DNA from: Thalassospira lucentensis
GTDB lineage: Bacteria; Pseudomonadota; Alphaproteobacteria; Rhodospirillales; Thalassospiraceae
Length of the DNA: 64,000 bases
Reading direction: 5' to 3'
NCBI RefSeq assembly: GCF_032921865.1
Contig: NZ_CP136684.1
Coordinates: 3,135,001 to 3,199,000 of the forward strand
Every line of letters starts with the position of its first letter. Within the stretch, counting starts at the first letter, position 1. The notes beneath the pieces are model-generated. The model was not told the origin of the DNA, did not search any database, and was given only the letters and a program-made list of their open reading frames with translations. Made by a program: the position numbers and the translations under genes. Shown here piece by piece: positions 43,545-52,930 of the stretch.

Positions 43545-43559
43545 ATTGGTAGGACCAAT
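43545..43559. promoter_or_regulatory. PdhR/LldR-like palindrome
   Basis: ATTGGT-AGG-ACCAAT is a perfect dyad of the form bound by PdhR, LldR and related FCD GntR regulators. It lies downstream of dctD and upstream of the DctD enhancer; its regulator is not in this window. Confidence 0.4.
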
Positions 43560-43643
43560 ACCAAAACCGTCCGGAAAAGCGGTTCCCGGCCGGTGACGTT
43601 GGTCAGCCATGATCGACGCCTAAGGGCACATTGCCAAGTGGTG

Positions 43644-44999
43644 TCAGCCGTCCGATTTATTGCGGAATTCAGCCGGGACGATGCCGTATTTGGCAAGTTT
43701 GTCATAGAAGGTTTTGCGCGGGACACCCAGCGCATTGACCGTCGCAGTGACATGGCCGCCATGCTGGCGCAGGGCCTCGCAAATCACGCCTTTTTCAAAG
43801 GCTTCGACCTGTTGGGGCAGCGACAGGACATTTTCGATTGTCTGTGCGCTGTCACCGGCAAACGGATCAAGGCCCAGCACCCGGCGTTCAGCGGCATTGC
43901 GCAATTCGCGCACATTGCCTGGCCAGTCATGGGCCGTCAGGCGGGCGATTTCGGTACCGTTCAACGGGGCAAATTCCCGGCCAAACCGTCCTTGCGCCTC
44001 TTTCATGAAATGCTGGAACAGAAGGGGGATGTCATCCTTTCGATCACGCAATGGCGGAATGTGAAGTTGGACGACATTCAGGCGGTAATACAAATCTTCG
44101 CGGAATGCCCCGCGTGATGATGCCTCGCGCAGGTCAATCTTGGTTGCGGCAACCACACGCAAATCAATCGGTTGCAACTTGTTCGATCCCAATCGTTCCA
44201 GCGCGCGTTCCTGTAGCACACGCAGCAGCTTGACCTGCAGGGACAACGGCATGCTTTCGATTTCATCCAGGAACATGGTGCCCTTGTCGGCAAATTCGAA
44301 TTTGCCGATGCGCTTGTTTTCAGCCCCGGTAAAGGCACCTGCTTCGTGGCCGAAAAGTTCGGATTCAATCAGGTTTTCAGGCATTGCCCCGCAATTGACC
44401 GCGACAAACTGCCCGGGGCGGCCTGATGCCTCGTGCAGGGTGCGCGCAACCACTTCTTTGCCCGCACCTGTTTCGCCATTGATCAGGACATGGGCATCGG
44501 TCGCGGCGATATTGCCAATCAGCGTGCGCAGCTTTTCCATGGCAGGCGTTCGACCGATCAGGCCCGATACTTCCTTGCTGTGGCGGGCCAGTTCGGCCTT
44601 GAGCGTCCTGTTTTCAAGAACCAACTGCCGATGGGCCATGGCCCGGCGTGCAACATCGATGAAATGGTCCGGATCGAACGGTTTTTCGATGAAATCAAAC
44701 GCGCCTTCGCGCATGGCACGCACCGCAGTGGCAACGTCGCCATGCCCGGTGACAAGGATCACCGGCATTTCCGGTTCGGTTTTACGGATCTGGGACAGCA
44801 ATTCCATGCCATCCATGCGTGGCATGCGGATATCGGTAATCAGGATTCCGGGCCAGCCGCGGCGAATGCGTTCCAGCGCCGAACCGGCGTCGCTGTGGCA
44901 TTCGACAGGGATGTCGGCAAGCTCCAGCGTTTGCTGTGCGGCTTCCCGCACATCTTCGTCGTCATCGACAAACAGAACGCAATGGGCCGAGTTATTCAA
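43644..44999 (-). CDS. dctD: Sigma-54-dependent response regulator
   Basis: The 451-residue protein has a receiver domain (phospho-acceptor Asp56 in ILITDIRMPRMDG), an AAA+ domain with Walker A GETGAGKE at 175-182 and the sigma-54 contact loop GAFTGA at 221-226, and a Fis-type helix-turn-helix at the C-terminus (LRQHGGHVTATVNALGVPRK). It activates RpoN promoters when phosphorylated by the DctB kinase encoded directly upstream. It should act on the promoter at 43326-43341. Confidence 0.95.
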   Translation of the reverse strand: MNNSAHCVLFVDDDEDVREAAQQTLELADIPVECHSDAGSALERIRRGWPGILITDIRMPRMDGMELLSQIRKTEPEMPVILVTGHGDVATAVRAMREGAFDFIEKPFDPDHFIDVARRAMAHRQLVLENRTLKAELARHSKEVSGLIGRTPAMEKLRTLIGNIAATDAHVLINGETGAGKEVVARTLHEASGRPGQFVAVNCGAMPENLIESELFGHEAGAFTGAENKRIGKFEFADKGTMFLDEIESMPLSLQVKLLRVLQERALERLGSNKLQPIDLRVVAATKIDLREASSRGAFREDLYYRLNVVQLHIPPLRDRKDDIPLLFQHFMKEAQGRFGREFAPLNGTEIARLTAHDWPGNVRELRNAAERRVLGLDPFAGDSAQTIENVLSLPQQVEAFEKGVICEALRQHGGHVTATVNALGVPRKTFYDKLAKYGIVPAEFRNKSDG

Positions 45000-45027
45000 A
45001 TGCCTTCCCCTTTTAATCCGTTCCGGA

Positions 45028-47067
45028 TCACGGGGCGATCATACGATGTACCAGCAGATCCGTTTCCACGCCTTCTGTTTCGGCGGTTTGGCCGGATGTT
45101 GTATCAGGCATCGGCGATGACGTCGAGGTTGATGTGCCGTCATGCCCGGTCATCTGTTCGACACATCGCAATTCAATTGTGAAACAGGCCCCGCCCGTCG
45201 GGCGGTTTTCCGCACGTATCGTGCCGCCAAAGCTGCGCATGATGCCATAACAGATCGAAAGCCCAAGCCCCAGCCCGTCGCCAAACGGTTTGGTGGTAAA
45301 GAAGGGGTCGAACAGTTTGGGCAGGTTTTCGGGCAGGATACCGGGGCCGTTATCGGTAATCGCGACCAGAACGCGGCCATCCTTTTCTTCCAGCATAATC
45401 CCGATTTGCGGGAATTCCTCATCCCGGCAGGCATCGGCGGCGTTGCTCAGGATATTGAGGAAAACCTGTTCGAGCTGGTTTTCCTCGGCGGTCACCAGTG
45501 CGATGTTTTCAGTTGCCTGATACCGGATATCGGCCAGTCCGGCCCGCCCGGTTTCGCGCAAAAGGTCAATCGCCTTTTCCAGTGGACCGGCAAGGGCAAC
45601 GGGGTGCGTGTCGTGTTTGGGGCGGCGGGCAAAAGTTTTCAGATGGTTGGTGATCCGGCCCATGCGTTCGGTCAGTTCGGAAATCCGGCCCAGATTGCGA
45701 CTGGCGGTTTCATCATTGCCGCGCGCAATGAATTTCAACGCATTTTCGGCATAGCTTCGAATGGCGGTCAGCGGCTGATTGATTTCATGTGCGATGCCTG
45801 CCGACATCTGGCCAAGGGCGGCAAGTTTGCCTGCCTGCACCAGTTCGGCCTGTGCCGTGCGCAGCGCGTCCTCTGTCCGGCGGCGTTCGCTTATTTCCTC
45901 GGCAAGGCGCAGGTTGGAGCTCATGAGGTCGGCGGTGCGAAGCCGTACCTGACGTTCCAGTTCGCGTTGCGACCAGTCACGAATTTCGATTTGTTCAAGC
46001 ATCGCGCGGCGGCGCTGCAGCAGAACAAATATCGTTCCCATGATGATGATATGCATCGCCCCGCCAATGAAACCGGCGGTCAGGATCGACTGATCCAGAA
46101 CCGCCTTGTCGGTCAGCAGGTATATGTTCCAGCCCTGTTTGGGCAGGGGGCTTCGGATTACCAGATAGGGTTTGGCATCTTTTGGGGCTTTTTCCGCGGC
46201 TTCCGCTTCTGCATTTGTGGTGGCGGGCTGACCTGACTGCAGGGCTTCGGGCGTTATGACCTGTGCCGGGGCAAGGGACAGGATACCGATCCCGTCATTG
46301 CCGGGCCATTCGCCCTGGTGAACCGGCATCGGGTCCAGGGGATATTCACCGTATTTGCGCGACAGCATCAATGCCGGGCGGTCTTCGGGGGAGATGCCAA
46401 TCAGATCGCGGAACCGCCATTCGGGGCGGGATGTAATGATGACAATGCCGTTTTCATCGGTCACCAGAACGTTTTCATTCCCACGCGCCCAGCGTTGCAC
46501 CAGTGTTTCCAGATGGGTTTTCACCACCATTACACCTTCGAATTCCGTGCCGTTCGGGCGCACCGGATGCGATATGTAATAGCCCGGCACATTTGACGTG
46601 ATGCCAAATGCAAAATAGTGACCGGTCAGTCCGGCTTCGGCCTGTTTGAAATAGGGGCGAAACGCGAAATTACGCCCGACAAAGGATGCGTCGCTGTTCC
46701 AGTTGCTGGCTGCAATTGTCGTCCCGTTGCGATCCATGAAATAGATGTCGGATGCGCCACTGTCGGCGGCGAGTTTTTCCAGATAGACATTGACCTCGGC
46801 CGCGTCTGACGGGCTGGAATGCAGGGCAAGGTCGATGATGCGTTTGTCACTGGCAAGCGTGATCGGAAGATATTCGTGTTCCTTGATCGCGCCCTGAAGG
46901 TTGGAACGGTAAAGTTCCAGCTTGTTGCGGCCGTCCTCGGTGATTTCGACAAGACGGGTTTCGCGCCACAGTTCCGTGGTCAGCCAGACGGTAACAGGCA
47001 GCAATATCAGCATGCCGGCCAAAACCAGCCGTGCGCTTCGCTTTGCGGATATTGATGTCTTGAGCAT
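45028..47067 (-). CDS. dctB: C4-dicarboxylate-sensing histidine kinase
   Basis: The 679-residue membrane kinase has a first helix near 13-32, a large periplasmic dCache/double-PAS domain (to about 325), a second helix near 328-348, a coiled coil (MLEQIEIRDWSQRELERQVR), a HisKA domain with the phospho-histidine in GIAHEINQPLTAIRSYAENA at about 427, and an HATPase with NILSNAADAC, DNGPGILP and FGDGLGLGLSI. The C-terminal about 45 residues are Ser/Thr-rich. It is 28 bases ahead of dctD. DctB of rhizobia senses succinate, fumarate and malate. Confidence 0.93.
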   Translation of the reverse strand: MLKTSISAKRSARLVLAGMLILLPVTVWLTTELWRETRLVEITEDGRNKLELYRSNLQGAIKEHEYLPITLASDKRIIDLALHSSPSDAAEVNVYLEKLAADSGASDIYFMDRNGTTIAASNWNSDASFVGRNFAFRPYFKQAEAGLTGHYFAFGITSNVPGYYISHPVRPNGTEFEGVMVVKTHLETLVQRWARGNENVLVTDENGIVIITSRPEWRFRDLIGISPEDRPALMLSRKYGEYPLDPMPVHQGEWPGNDGIGILSLAPAQVITPEALQSGQPATTNAEAEAAEKAPKDAKPYLVIRSPLPKQGWNIYLLTDKAVLDQSILTAGFIGGAMHIIIMGTIFVLLQRRRAMLEQIEIRDWSQRELERQVRLRTADLMSSNLRLAEEISERRRTEDALRTAQAELVQAGKLAALGQMSAGIAHEINQPLTAIRSYAENALKFIARGNDETASRNLGRISELTERMGRITNHLKTFARRPKHDTHPVALAGPLEKAIDLLRETGRAGLADIRYQATENIALVTAEENQLEQVFLNILSNAADACRDEEFPQIGIMLEEKDGRVLVAITDNGPGILPENLPKLFDPFFTTKPFGDGLGLGLSICYGIMRSFGGTIRAENRPTGGACFTIELRCVEQMTGHDGTSTSTSSPMPDTTSGQTAETEGVETDLLVHRMIAP

Positions 47068-47271
47068 TTCCCGTCGGACCGTTTTTCAGATTATGCCAAT
47101 GTATTATGATGACATATTGGTAACAAAGCATAGCCGAAAAAGGCTGCGCGCGTCAGGTGCTTGATAAAAGTGCGGACTGTCTGTACCAATCAGAAAGTGA
47201 CTGGCGCCCGCGTTGACCAGCACTTCCTGCCTGCACGGGAAATCAATAGTCCGACAAGGATGCGACCCTGA

Positions 47272-48267
47272 ATGACCGATGATGATGCACACCTGATCTG
47301 GGTTCTGGCCGATGATCGCGCCGGAAACGTCAATCAGGCCGTCGGCGTGGCAGAAGCACTGGCCCAGCCCTTCAAGCGGATCGATATCGGTTATACCAAT
47401 CTGGCGCGCCTGCCCAATGTTATCCGCCGCGCCAGCCTTTTGGGGGTGGATATCGCGTCGCGCGCGCGTCTTGTCGCGCCCTGGCCCGATCTGGTGATTG
47501 CCGCAGGGCGGCGGACCGCACCGATTGCGCGCTGGATCAAAAAGCAAAGCAACGGCCATACACGGATTTGCCAGATCATGCGTCCGGACGGGGGCGAGGG
47601 GGCGTTTGACCTGATTGCCGTTCCCGCCCATGACCGGATGGCGGCACGTGACAATGTTCTGGAAATTCCCGGCGCCCCGCACCGCGTGACCGAAACGCGC
47701 CTTCTGATCGAAGCCGATACCTGGCGCCCGCATTTCAAGGGACTGCCAAAGCCACATATCGCCCTGATCATTGGCGGCAGCACCAAGGCCACGGTTTTCA
47801 CAGCCAGCATGGCGCGTGAACTGGCCGGGCGGGCGATTGAGGCCACAAAGGCGATAGATGGCAGCCTGCTTGTCACGACGAGCCGCCGCACCGGGCAGGA
47901 AAACGAGGCGATCATTGCAGAAATGCTGAGCGCATCTGGTGTGCCCTATCACCTGCATGACTGGAACGCGAAGGCGGAAAATCCGTATTTCGGCTATCTG
48001 GCGCTGGCGGATATCCTGATTGTTACGGGTGACTCGGTTTCAATGTGTTGCGAGGCCTCAGCCGCACCAGGCGGGGTTTATATCTATGCCCCCGATGGTA
48101 TCGCAAACCCGCGCCATCAGCTTTTGCATCAGGCATTGTATGATGGTGATTATGCCCGACCGTTGTTGCCAAATACCGAAATCGTACCGTTCAAACATCC
48201 GTCCCTGCAACCGGCCCGCATGGTGGCACAGCGCTGCCTTGAATTGCTGAGCGCGCCGGTTTCTTAA
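47272..48267 (+). CDS. ELM1/DUF1022-family protein
   Basis: A 331-residue protein of the family related to plant mitochondrial fission factor ELM1, with a glycosyltransferase-B-like layout. Its ends carry ALIIGGSTKATVFTASMARE near 163-182 and the late motif ILIVTGDSVSMCCEASAA near 248-265, as in UDP-sugar-binding proteins. Bacterial members are unstudied or associated with envelope sugar metabolism. It is alone, divergent from dctB. Confidence 0.85.
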   Translation: MTDDDAHLIWVLADDRAGNVNQAVGVAEALAQPFKRIDIGYTNLARLPNVIRRASLLGVDIASRARLVAPWPDLVIAAGRRTAPIARWIKKQSNGHTRICQIMRPDGGEGAFDLIAVPAHDRMAARDNVLEIPGAPHRVTETRLLIEADTWRPHFKGLPKPHIALIIGGSTKATVFTASMARELAGRAIEATKAIDGSLLVTTSRRTGQENEAIIAEMLSASGVPYHLHDWNAKAENPYFGYLALADILIVTGDSVSMCCEASAAPGGVYIYAPDGIANPRHQLLHQALYDGDYARPLLPNTEIVPFKHPSLQPARMVAQRCLELLSAPVS

Positions 48268-48280
48268 GCCGCTTTAATCG

Positions 48281-49204
48281 TTACGGAATTCGGATGCCGT
48301 TTCCGTACGGGTCGATATGATTAACCAGAAAATCGATAAAGGCCCGGATGCGCGCGGCAAGATGTTCATGCCCGGCAAAGATCGCATGGATCAGCTGTTC
48401 TTCGTTCGGGTTCCAGTCCGGCAGGATTTCAACCAGCGTTCCGGCCTTGAGATCACCCTGGACATGGAACCGGCCAAGCCGCGCCATGCCCAGCCCCGAA
48501 AGGCAAAGGCGGCGCATGGCCGCGCCGCTGTCGCACTGGAAGTTTCCGGTGATCGTCCGGCCAATCCGTTCTCCGGTTTCGGGATTGATGAACGGCCATT
48601 CACTCATCGGGACGGGAAAGTTAAATCGCAGGCAGTTATGATCCACGAGATCATCCGGGTGGCGGGGCAGGCCGCGTTTGGCAATATATTCTGGTGATGC
48701 CACGATGGTGCGGCTGCTTTCGACCAGTTTGCGGGCCTTTAACGATGAGTCGGGCAATGATCCGGACCGGATGGCGATATCGGCCCGTTCTTCAAGCAAA
48801 TCAATGATCCCGTCGGTCAGGGAAAAATCCAGTTCGACCTCGGGATAGCGTTCAAGAAAGGCCGGGATCAGCGGCTGAACATACATCACACCAAACGCGA
48901 TGGAGGCATTGACGCGCAATCGGCCACGCGGAGCGGCCTTGCCGCCACTGGCGACCGCACGTTCGGCATCGTCAATTTCATCAAGGACACGCTGGGCGCG
49001 GACCAGATACATTTCGCCTTCGGGTGTTAACTGCAATCCGCGTGTGGATCGCACCAGAAGTCGGGTCGCCAGCCGGTCCTCGATCCGTGTCACCAGCTTG
49101 CTGACAGCCGATGGTGACAGATGCAGTTTTCGCCCGGCTTCGGAAAAGCTTCTTAGTTCGGCCACCCGGATGAAGACTTCCATTTCCCCTGCGCGATTAT
49201 CCAA
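48281..49204 (-). CDS. LysR-family transcriptional regulator
   Basis: The 307-residue protein starts DNRAGEMEVFIRVAELRSFS, typical for the DUF-type LysR group that regulates MFS exporters. A TTG at 49204 is preferred: GGAGG lies five bases ahead of it, whereas ATG codons further upstream (49285, 49294) give a 27-30-residue extension without ribosome site and the ATG at 49183 would cut the conserved N-terminus. The helix-turn-helix is at about 20-50. It is divergent from an MFS gene. Confidence 0.87.
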   Translation of the reverse strand: MDNRAGEMEVFIRVAELRSFSEAGRKLHLSPSAVSKLVTRIEDRLATRLLVRSTRGLQLTPEGEMYLVRAQRVLDEIDDAERAVASGGKAAPRGRLRVNASIAFGVMYVQPLIPAFLERYPEVELDFSLTDGIIDLLEERADIAIRSGSLPDSSLKARKLVESSRTIVASPEYIAKRGLPRHPDDLVDHNCLRFNFPVPMSEWPFINPETGERIGRTITGNFQCDSGAAMRRLCLSGLGMARLGRFHVQGDLKAGTLVEILPDWNPNEEQLIHAIFAGHEHLAARIRAFIDFLVNHIDPYGNGIRIP

Positions 49205-49364
49205 CTGATCCTCCGGCTTTGAATTCAATTCAAAAGCATTTGTCGCGCAATCCGGATTATCGTGCAAGCATTCCATCGGCATAGTGGGCGGCAACGAACG
49301 GGGCGGGATGCCCCACCAACCATTTGTGCCCGCAGACGCACCGCGCGCGGGCCGGAGAATTGAA

Positions 49365-50546
49365 ATGCCCCTTGCTTTATTTGCGTTGACGATCGCGGCC
49401 TATGCGATCGGCACGACGGAGTTTGTCGTCGTCGGCCTTTTGCCGACCGTGGCAAACGATCTTTCGGTGACCCTGCCGATGGCCGGGTTGATTGTCAGTG
49501 TCTATGCCCTTGGCGTTACGTTCGGTGCGCCGGTTTTAACTGCCCTGACCGGGCGCATGCACCGCAAGACCCTGATGCTGGGGTTGATGGCTTTGTTTGT
49601 GGTCGGCAACAGTGCCGCCGCACTTAGCCCGACCTATGAAATGCTTCTGGTTGCGCGGGTGATTTCGGCCTTTGCGCATGGTGTTTTCTTCTCGATCGGG
49701 GCGACGATTGCCGCCGATCTGGTGCCGGAAAACCGCCGGGCATCAGCGATTGCCATGATGTTCATGGGGCTGACGGTTGCGATTGTAACCGGCGTGCCGC
49801 TGGGAACTTTCATCGGTCAGATGCTGGGATGGCGTGCGACTTTCTGGGGTGTTTCGCTTCTTGGCGTGATTGCCTTTGTCGGGATTGCGGTTTTGCTGCC
49901 CTCGAACCTTAGCCGGGCGGAGCCCGCACGCCTGATTGATCAGGTGCGCGTGCTTGGCAGTGGGCGGTTGTTGCTGGTGTTTGGCATGACGGCGTTTGGT
50001 TATGGCGGCACGTTCGTCACCTTTACCTATCTGTCCGCCGTGCTTCAGGATATTACGGGGTTCAGTGAGTCCAGTGTCAGTCTGATCCTTGTGTTCTATG
50101 GGCTTGCGATTGCGGTTGGCAACCTTGCCGGTGGGCGTGTTGCGGACCGGAACCCGGTCCGGGCGCTGACCATCCTGTTTGCCTTGCAGGCCGTCACACT
50201 TGTGATCTTTACCTTTACCGCTGTGTCGCCGGTCCTTGCGGTTATCACGCTGGCCGCCCTTGGTTTCCTGCAATTTGCCAATGTTCCGGGGCTTCAGCTT
50301 TATGTCGTGCAACTGGCAAAGCTGCACCGTCCGGGCGGGGTGGATGTTGCATCCGCGCTGAATATCGCGGCCTTTAACCTTGGTATTGCGATCGGGGCGT
50401 GGGTTGGCGGGATTGTCGTGTCCTCGTCGCTTGGTCTGTCGGCAACGCCGTGGGTTGCGGCCCTTCTGGTCGCGTTTGCGGTTGGTCTGACCATGATCAG
50501 CGGTGTGCTGGACCGCCGGTCCGATAACGTCCTTCAGACCGCATAA
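49365..50546 (+). CDS. MFS transporter, AraJ-like
   Basis: The 393-residue protein has 12 helices and begins IAAYAIGTTEFVVVGLLPTV, the mark of the AraJ/YdhP/CmlA-like arabinose-efflux group (DHA1). The A motif is GRMHRKTLMLGLMALFVVGN at about 65-84. GGAG is six bases ahead of the ATG at 49365. The divergent LysR gene, 160 bases away, probably regulates it. The substrate is unknown. Confidence 0.9.
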   Translation: MPLALFALTIAAYAIGTTEFVVVGLLPTVANDLSVTLPMAGLIVSVYALGVTFGAPVLTALTGRMHRKTLMLGLMALFVVGNSAAALSPTYEMLLVARVISAFAHGVFFSIGATIAADLVPENRRASAIAMMFMGLTVAIVTGVPLGTFIGQMLGWRATFWGVSLLGVIAFVGIAVLLPSNLSRAEPARLIDQVRVLGSGRLLLVFGMTAFGYGGTFVTFTYLSAVLQDITGFSESSVSLILVFYGLAIAVGNLAGGRVADRNPVRALTILFALQAVTLVIFTFTAVSPVLAVITLAALGFLQFANVPGLQLYVVQLAKLHRPGGVDVASALNIAAFNLGIAIGAWVGGIVVSSSLGLSATPWVAALLVAFAVGLTMISGVLDRRSDNVLQTA

Positions 50547-50663
50547 CCGATATCGGGGTTGCCACGTCCTGTGCACCGGATGTGGCACCCTTTGCCGGAA
50601 AGGCTTGTTTTAATGGTCTTTCTGGCGTTTTCTGATTGTTCGCCCCACAAAACCGGTTTTGAT

Positions 50664-51599
50664 ATGTCCTTATCGACTGCGCTGCCTGCTGCCGTTCCTG
50701 AACATTTCCCCCGCCAGATTGCGGTTCTGATCCTTGTTGTTGTTGCCTGTTCCTTTGCCGGGAACCATGTGGCGGCAAGGCTGGCGTTTGAAAACGGTAC
50801 CGGGTTGCTTCTGGCGATCCTGTGCCGGTCGGGTGTGGCATTGGCGATCCTGATCACGCTTGTGATCTGGCAACGCCAGACGATCCGGCTGCCGGTCGGG
50901 ACGCGCAAATGGCAATTGCTGCTGGGGCTTCTGGTCACGATCCAAAGCCTGTGCCTGTATTCGGCGGTGGCGCGTATTCCGGTCGCACTTGCACTTCTGA
51001 CGGCCAACAGTTTCCCGATCATTCTGGCGTTGCTAACCTGGGCGTTGGGCGGGGCGCGACCGACATTGAAATCGGCGGCCCTGATGCTGTTCATCCTGTC
51101 GGGGCTTGTGCTGGCGCTTGATGTGCCAGGTGTTCTGGCGATGGATGGTGATGTTGGTGCGAACTGGTGGCAGGGGATTGGTTTTGCGCTGGGGGCGGCA
51201 ATGTCCTTTGCCGTCGCCCTTTGGGTGACCGATCACAAATTATCGGCTTTGCGCGGATCGGTGCGCAGCATGTTCACCATGGTGATCGTGTTTGCATCGA
51301 TGATCATTGCCGGTTTTGCCGAACTGGTGCCGGGCGGGATGGCATTGCCATCCGCAACACCGGGCTGGCTTGGGCTTGGTGCATTGGTACTGCTTTATGG
51401 TGGTGCCTTTTCCGTCCTGTTTATCTCGGTGCCGCGGCTGAATATGGCGCGCAATGCGCCGGTGATGAATATGGAACCGATTGCCACCCTGCTGTTTGGC
51501 TGGGTGGTGCTGGAACAGATGATCAGCCCGGCCCAGATGCTGGGCGGGTTGGTCGTGATTACCGGGATTGTCATCCTGACGGTGCGCAAATCGGCCTGA
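50664..51599 (+). CDS. EamA-family (drug/metabolite) transporter
   Basis: A 311-residue membrane protein with ten helices and two EamA repeats (VVVACSFAGNHVAARLAFENG near 25-45; NMEPIATLLFGWVVLEQMIS near 270-289). The ATG at 50664 is placed before the first helix; one at 50613 has a better AAAGG site and adds 17 residues. It follows the MFS gene in the same direction by over 100 bases, and precedes the aldo/keto reductase gene. Confidence 0.85.
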   Translation: MSLSTALPAAVPEHFPRQIAVLILVVVACSFAGNHVAARLAFENGTGLLLAILCRSGVALAILITLVIWQRQTIRLPVGTRKWQLLLGLLVTIQSLCLYSAVARIPVALALLTANSFPIILALLTWALGGARPTLKSAALMLFILSGLVLALDVPGVLAMDGDVGANWWQGIGFALGAAMSFAVALWVTDHKLSALRGSVRSMFTMVIVFASMIIAGFAELVPGGMALPSATPGWLGLGALVLLYGGAFSVLFISVPRLNMARNAPVMNMEPIATLLFGWVVLEQMISPAQMLGGLVVITGIVILTVRKSA

Positions 51600-51675
51600 G
51601 TGCCGGAATTATCGGAACCTTCGGGTTTGGCAGCCGTTGCGAAGACAGTCGCGACATTTCCAATGAGGAATTCAG

Positions 51676-52500
51676 ATGTTTGATGTATCTGCAAATGGTG
51701 CGGTGATTCCCGCCCTTGGCTTTGGCACGTTTCGCATGCCCGAAGCCGACGTTCTGCGTATCGTTCCGAAGGCGATCCAAACCGGCTTTCGCCATATCGA
51801 TACGGCCCAGATTTACGACAATGAAGCCGCGGTAGGGCAGGCGATCCTTGATAGCGGTGTTCCGCGCAAGGACATCTTCCTGACCACCAAGGTCTGGGTC
51901 AGCAATTACGGGCATGATGCCTTTATCAAGTCGGTCGATGAAAGCCTTGAAAAGCTTAAAACCGATTATGTCGATCTGTTGCTTTTGCATTGGCCGAACA
52001 AGGATGTGTCGCTTGCCGATCAGATTGGTGCGCTTAACGAGGTGCACAAGGCTGGCAAGGTGCGCCATATCGGGGTCAGCAATTTCAACATCGCCCTGAT
52101 GGATGAAGCCGTTGCCCTGTCGGATGCGCCGCTTGTGACCAATCAGGTCGAATATCATCCGTTCATTGATCAGACCAAGGTGATGGATGAGGCGCGCAAG
52201 CATGGCATGGCGCTGACCGCCTATTATGCGATGGCCGATGGCAAGGTGCTTGATAACGCAGAGCTTGGCGAGATCGCCAAATCGCATGACAGGTCGGTCG
52301 CACAGGTGGTTCTGCGCTGGCTGTTACAGCAGAATGATGTCATCGCCCTTTCGAAAACCGCAACCGAAAGCCGGGTCGCGGAAAACTTCGACATCTTTGA
52401 TTTCGAACTGAGCGGCGAGGAAATGCAGGCCATTCATGGTCTGGCCGATAAAAACGGCCGGATCGTCAGCCCCGACGGGCTGGCACCCGATTGGGACTGA
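51676..52500 (+). CDS. Aldo/keto reductase (2,5-diketo-D-gluconate-reductase type)
   Basis: The 274-residue NADPH-dependent TIM-barrel enzyme has the catalytic tetrad in view: Asp and Tyr in FRHIDTAQIYDNEAAVG (about 37-53), Lys in TTKVWVSN near 74-81, and His in DLLLLHWPN near 98-106. Length and motifs fit bacterial DkgA/DkgB-like reductases of aldehydes and diketones. It is preceded by GAGG. It is the last gene before the long non-coding stretch. Confidence 0.93.
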   Translation: MFDVSANGAVIPALGFGTFRMPEADVLRIVPKAIQTGFRHIDTAQIYDNEAAVGQAILDSGVPRKDIFLTTKVWVSNYGHDAFIKSVDESLEKLKTDYVDLLLLHWPNKDVSLADQIGALNEVHKAGKVRHIGVSNFNIALMDEAVALSDAPLVTNQVEYHPFIDQTKVMDEARKHGMALTAYYAMADGKVLDNAELGEIAKSHDRSVAQVVLRWLLQQNDVIALSKTATESRVAENFDIFDFELSGEEMQAIHGLADKNGRIVSPDGLAPDWD

Positions 52501-52622
52501 TCCCGCTTTCAGCAAACGACAGGGCCGGCGAAACAGATTTTCCCAACTAAGATATTGAGAAATATATCCTTTCTGTCGTGGTGAGCTTTCGTTGGGAACT
52601 TTTTCCGGGTTTTTGGAATAAA

Positions 52623-52655
52623 GTTCTTGATTTGTTCTTTTTCTTGTGGCATAAA
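52623..52655 (+). promoter_or_regulatory. SOS (LexA) box with overlapping sigma-70 promoter, copy 2
   Basis: GTTCTTGATTTGTTC at 52623-52637 is an exact GTTC-N7-GTTC box. TTGATT (52627-52632) and CATAAA (52650-52655) are 17 bases apart as -35 and -10. The first 20 bases match copy 1 at the left edge. Confidence 0.55.
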
Positions 52656-52661
52656 GATAAA

Positions 52662-52726
52662 GTCAACAGGACAAATGGGTCCGGAGACAAAACCCGCAAA
52701 GCGTGATTCGCTTTTGCGGGTTTTTT
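52662..52726 (+). ncRNA. Short SOS-driven transcript (candidate small RNA)
   Basis: From a start near 52662 to the terminator end the unit is only about 65 bases. It shares blocks TCAAC-GGACAAA and a 19-base stretch into the hairpin with copy 1. A start codon (ATG at 52675) with AGGA ahead of it exists here but not in the other copy, so RNA is more likely than peptide. I know of no described family with this sequence. Confidence 0.45.
52689..52726 (+). terminator. Strong terminator of the SOS-driven unit
   Basis: AAAACCCGCAAAGCG pairs with CGCTTTTGCGGGTTT around TGATT, with one bulged T, and is followed by six T. It is the strongest hairpin in this intergenic region. Confidence 0.85.
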
Positions 52727-52930
52727 GCGTTTCGGGTGGCAAAAGCAGGAATGAGACGATGGCAGGGCAACGATCTGAGATGACATGGCGGGGTTGGTAT
52801 CGCCGAAGGGACGTTACCGGCGCATGGAAAAGTCATTACGGCGATGGTGCGTCCGGGCCGTGAGGCCGTCGGAAATTTACGAAAAACGGGTGTTTATCAT
52901 GACGGGAGAGATGTGCCCTTGGGGCAAGGG

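Larger units (their letters stand above)
43234..43643. other. dctP control region
   Basis: This 410-base gap between dctD and dctP contains the sigma-54 promoter, a DctD-like dyad and a GntR/PdhR-like palindrome, each listed apart. There is no gene in it. Confidence 0.7.

Noticed and set aside
52675-52863. Peptide beginning at ATG 52675 in the SOS unit
   Set aside because: An AGGA precedes it, but the frame runs through the terminator hairpin and the ATG is not present in copy 1. Kept only as a remote alternative to a small RNA.
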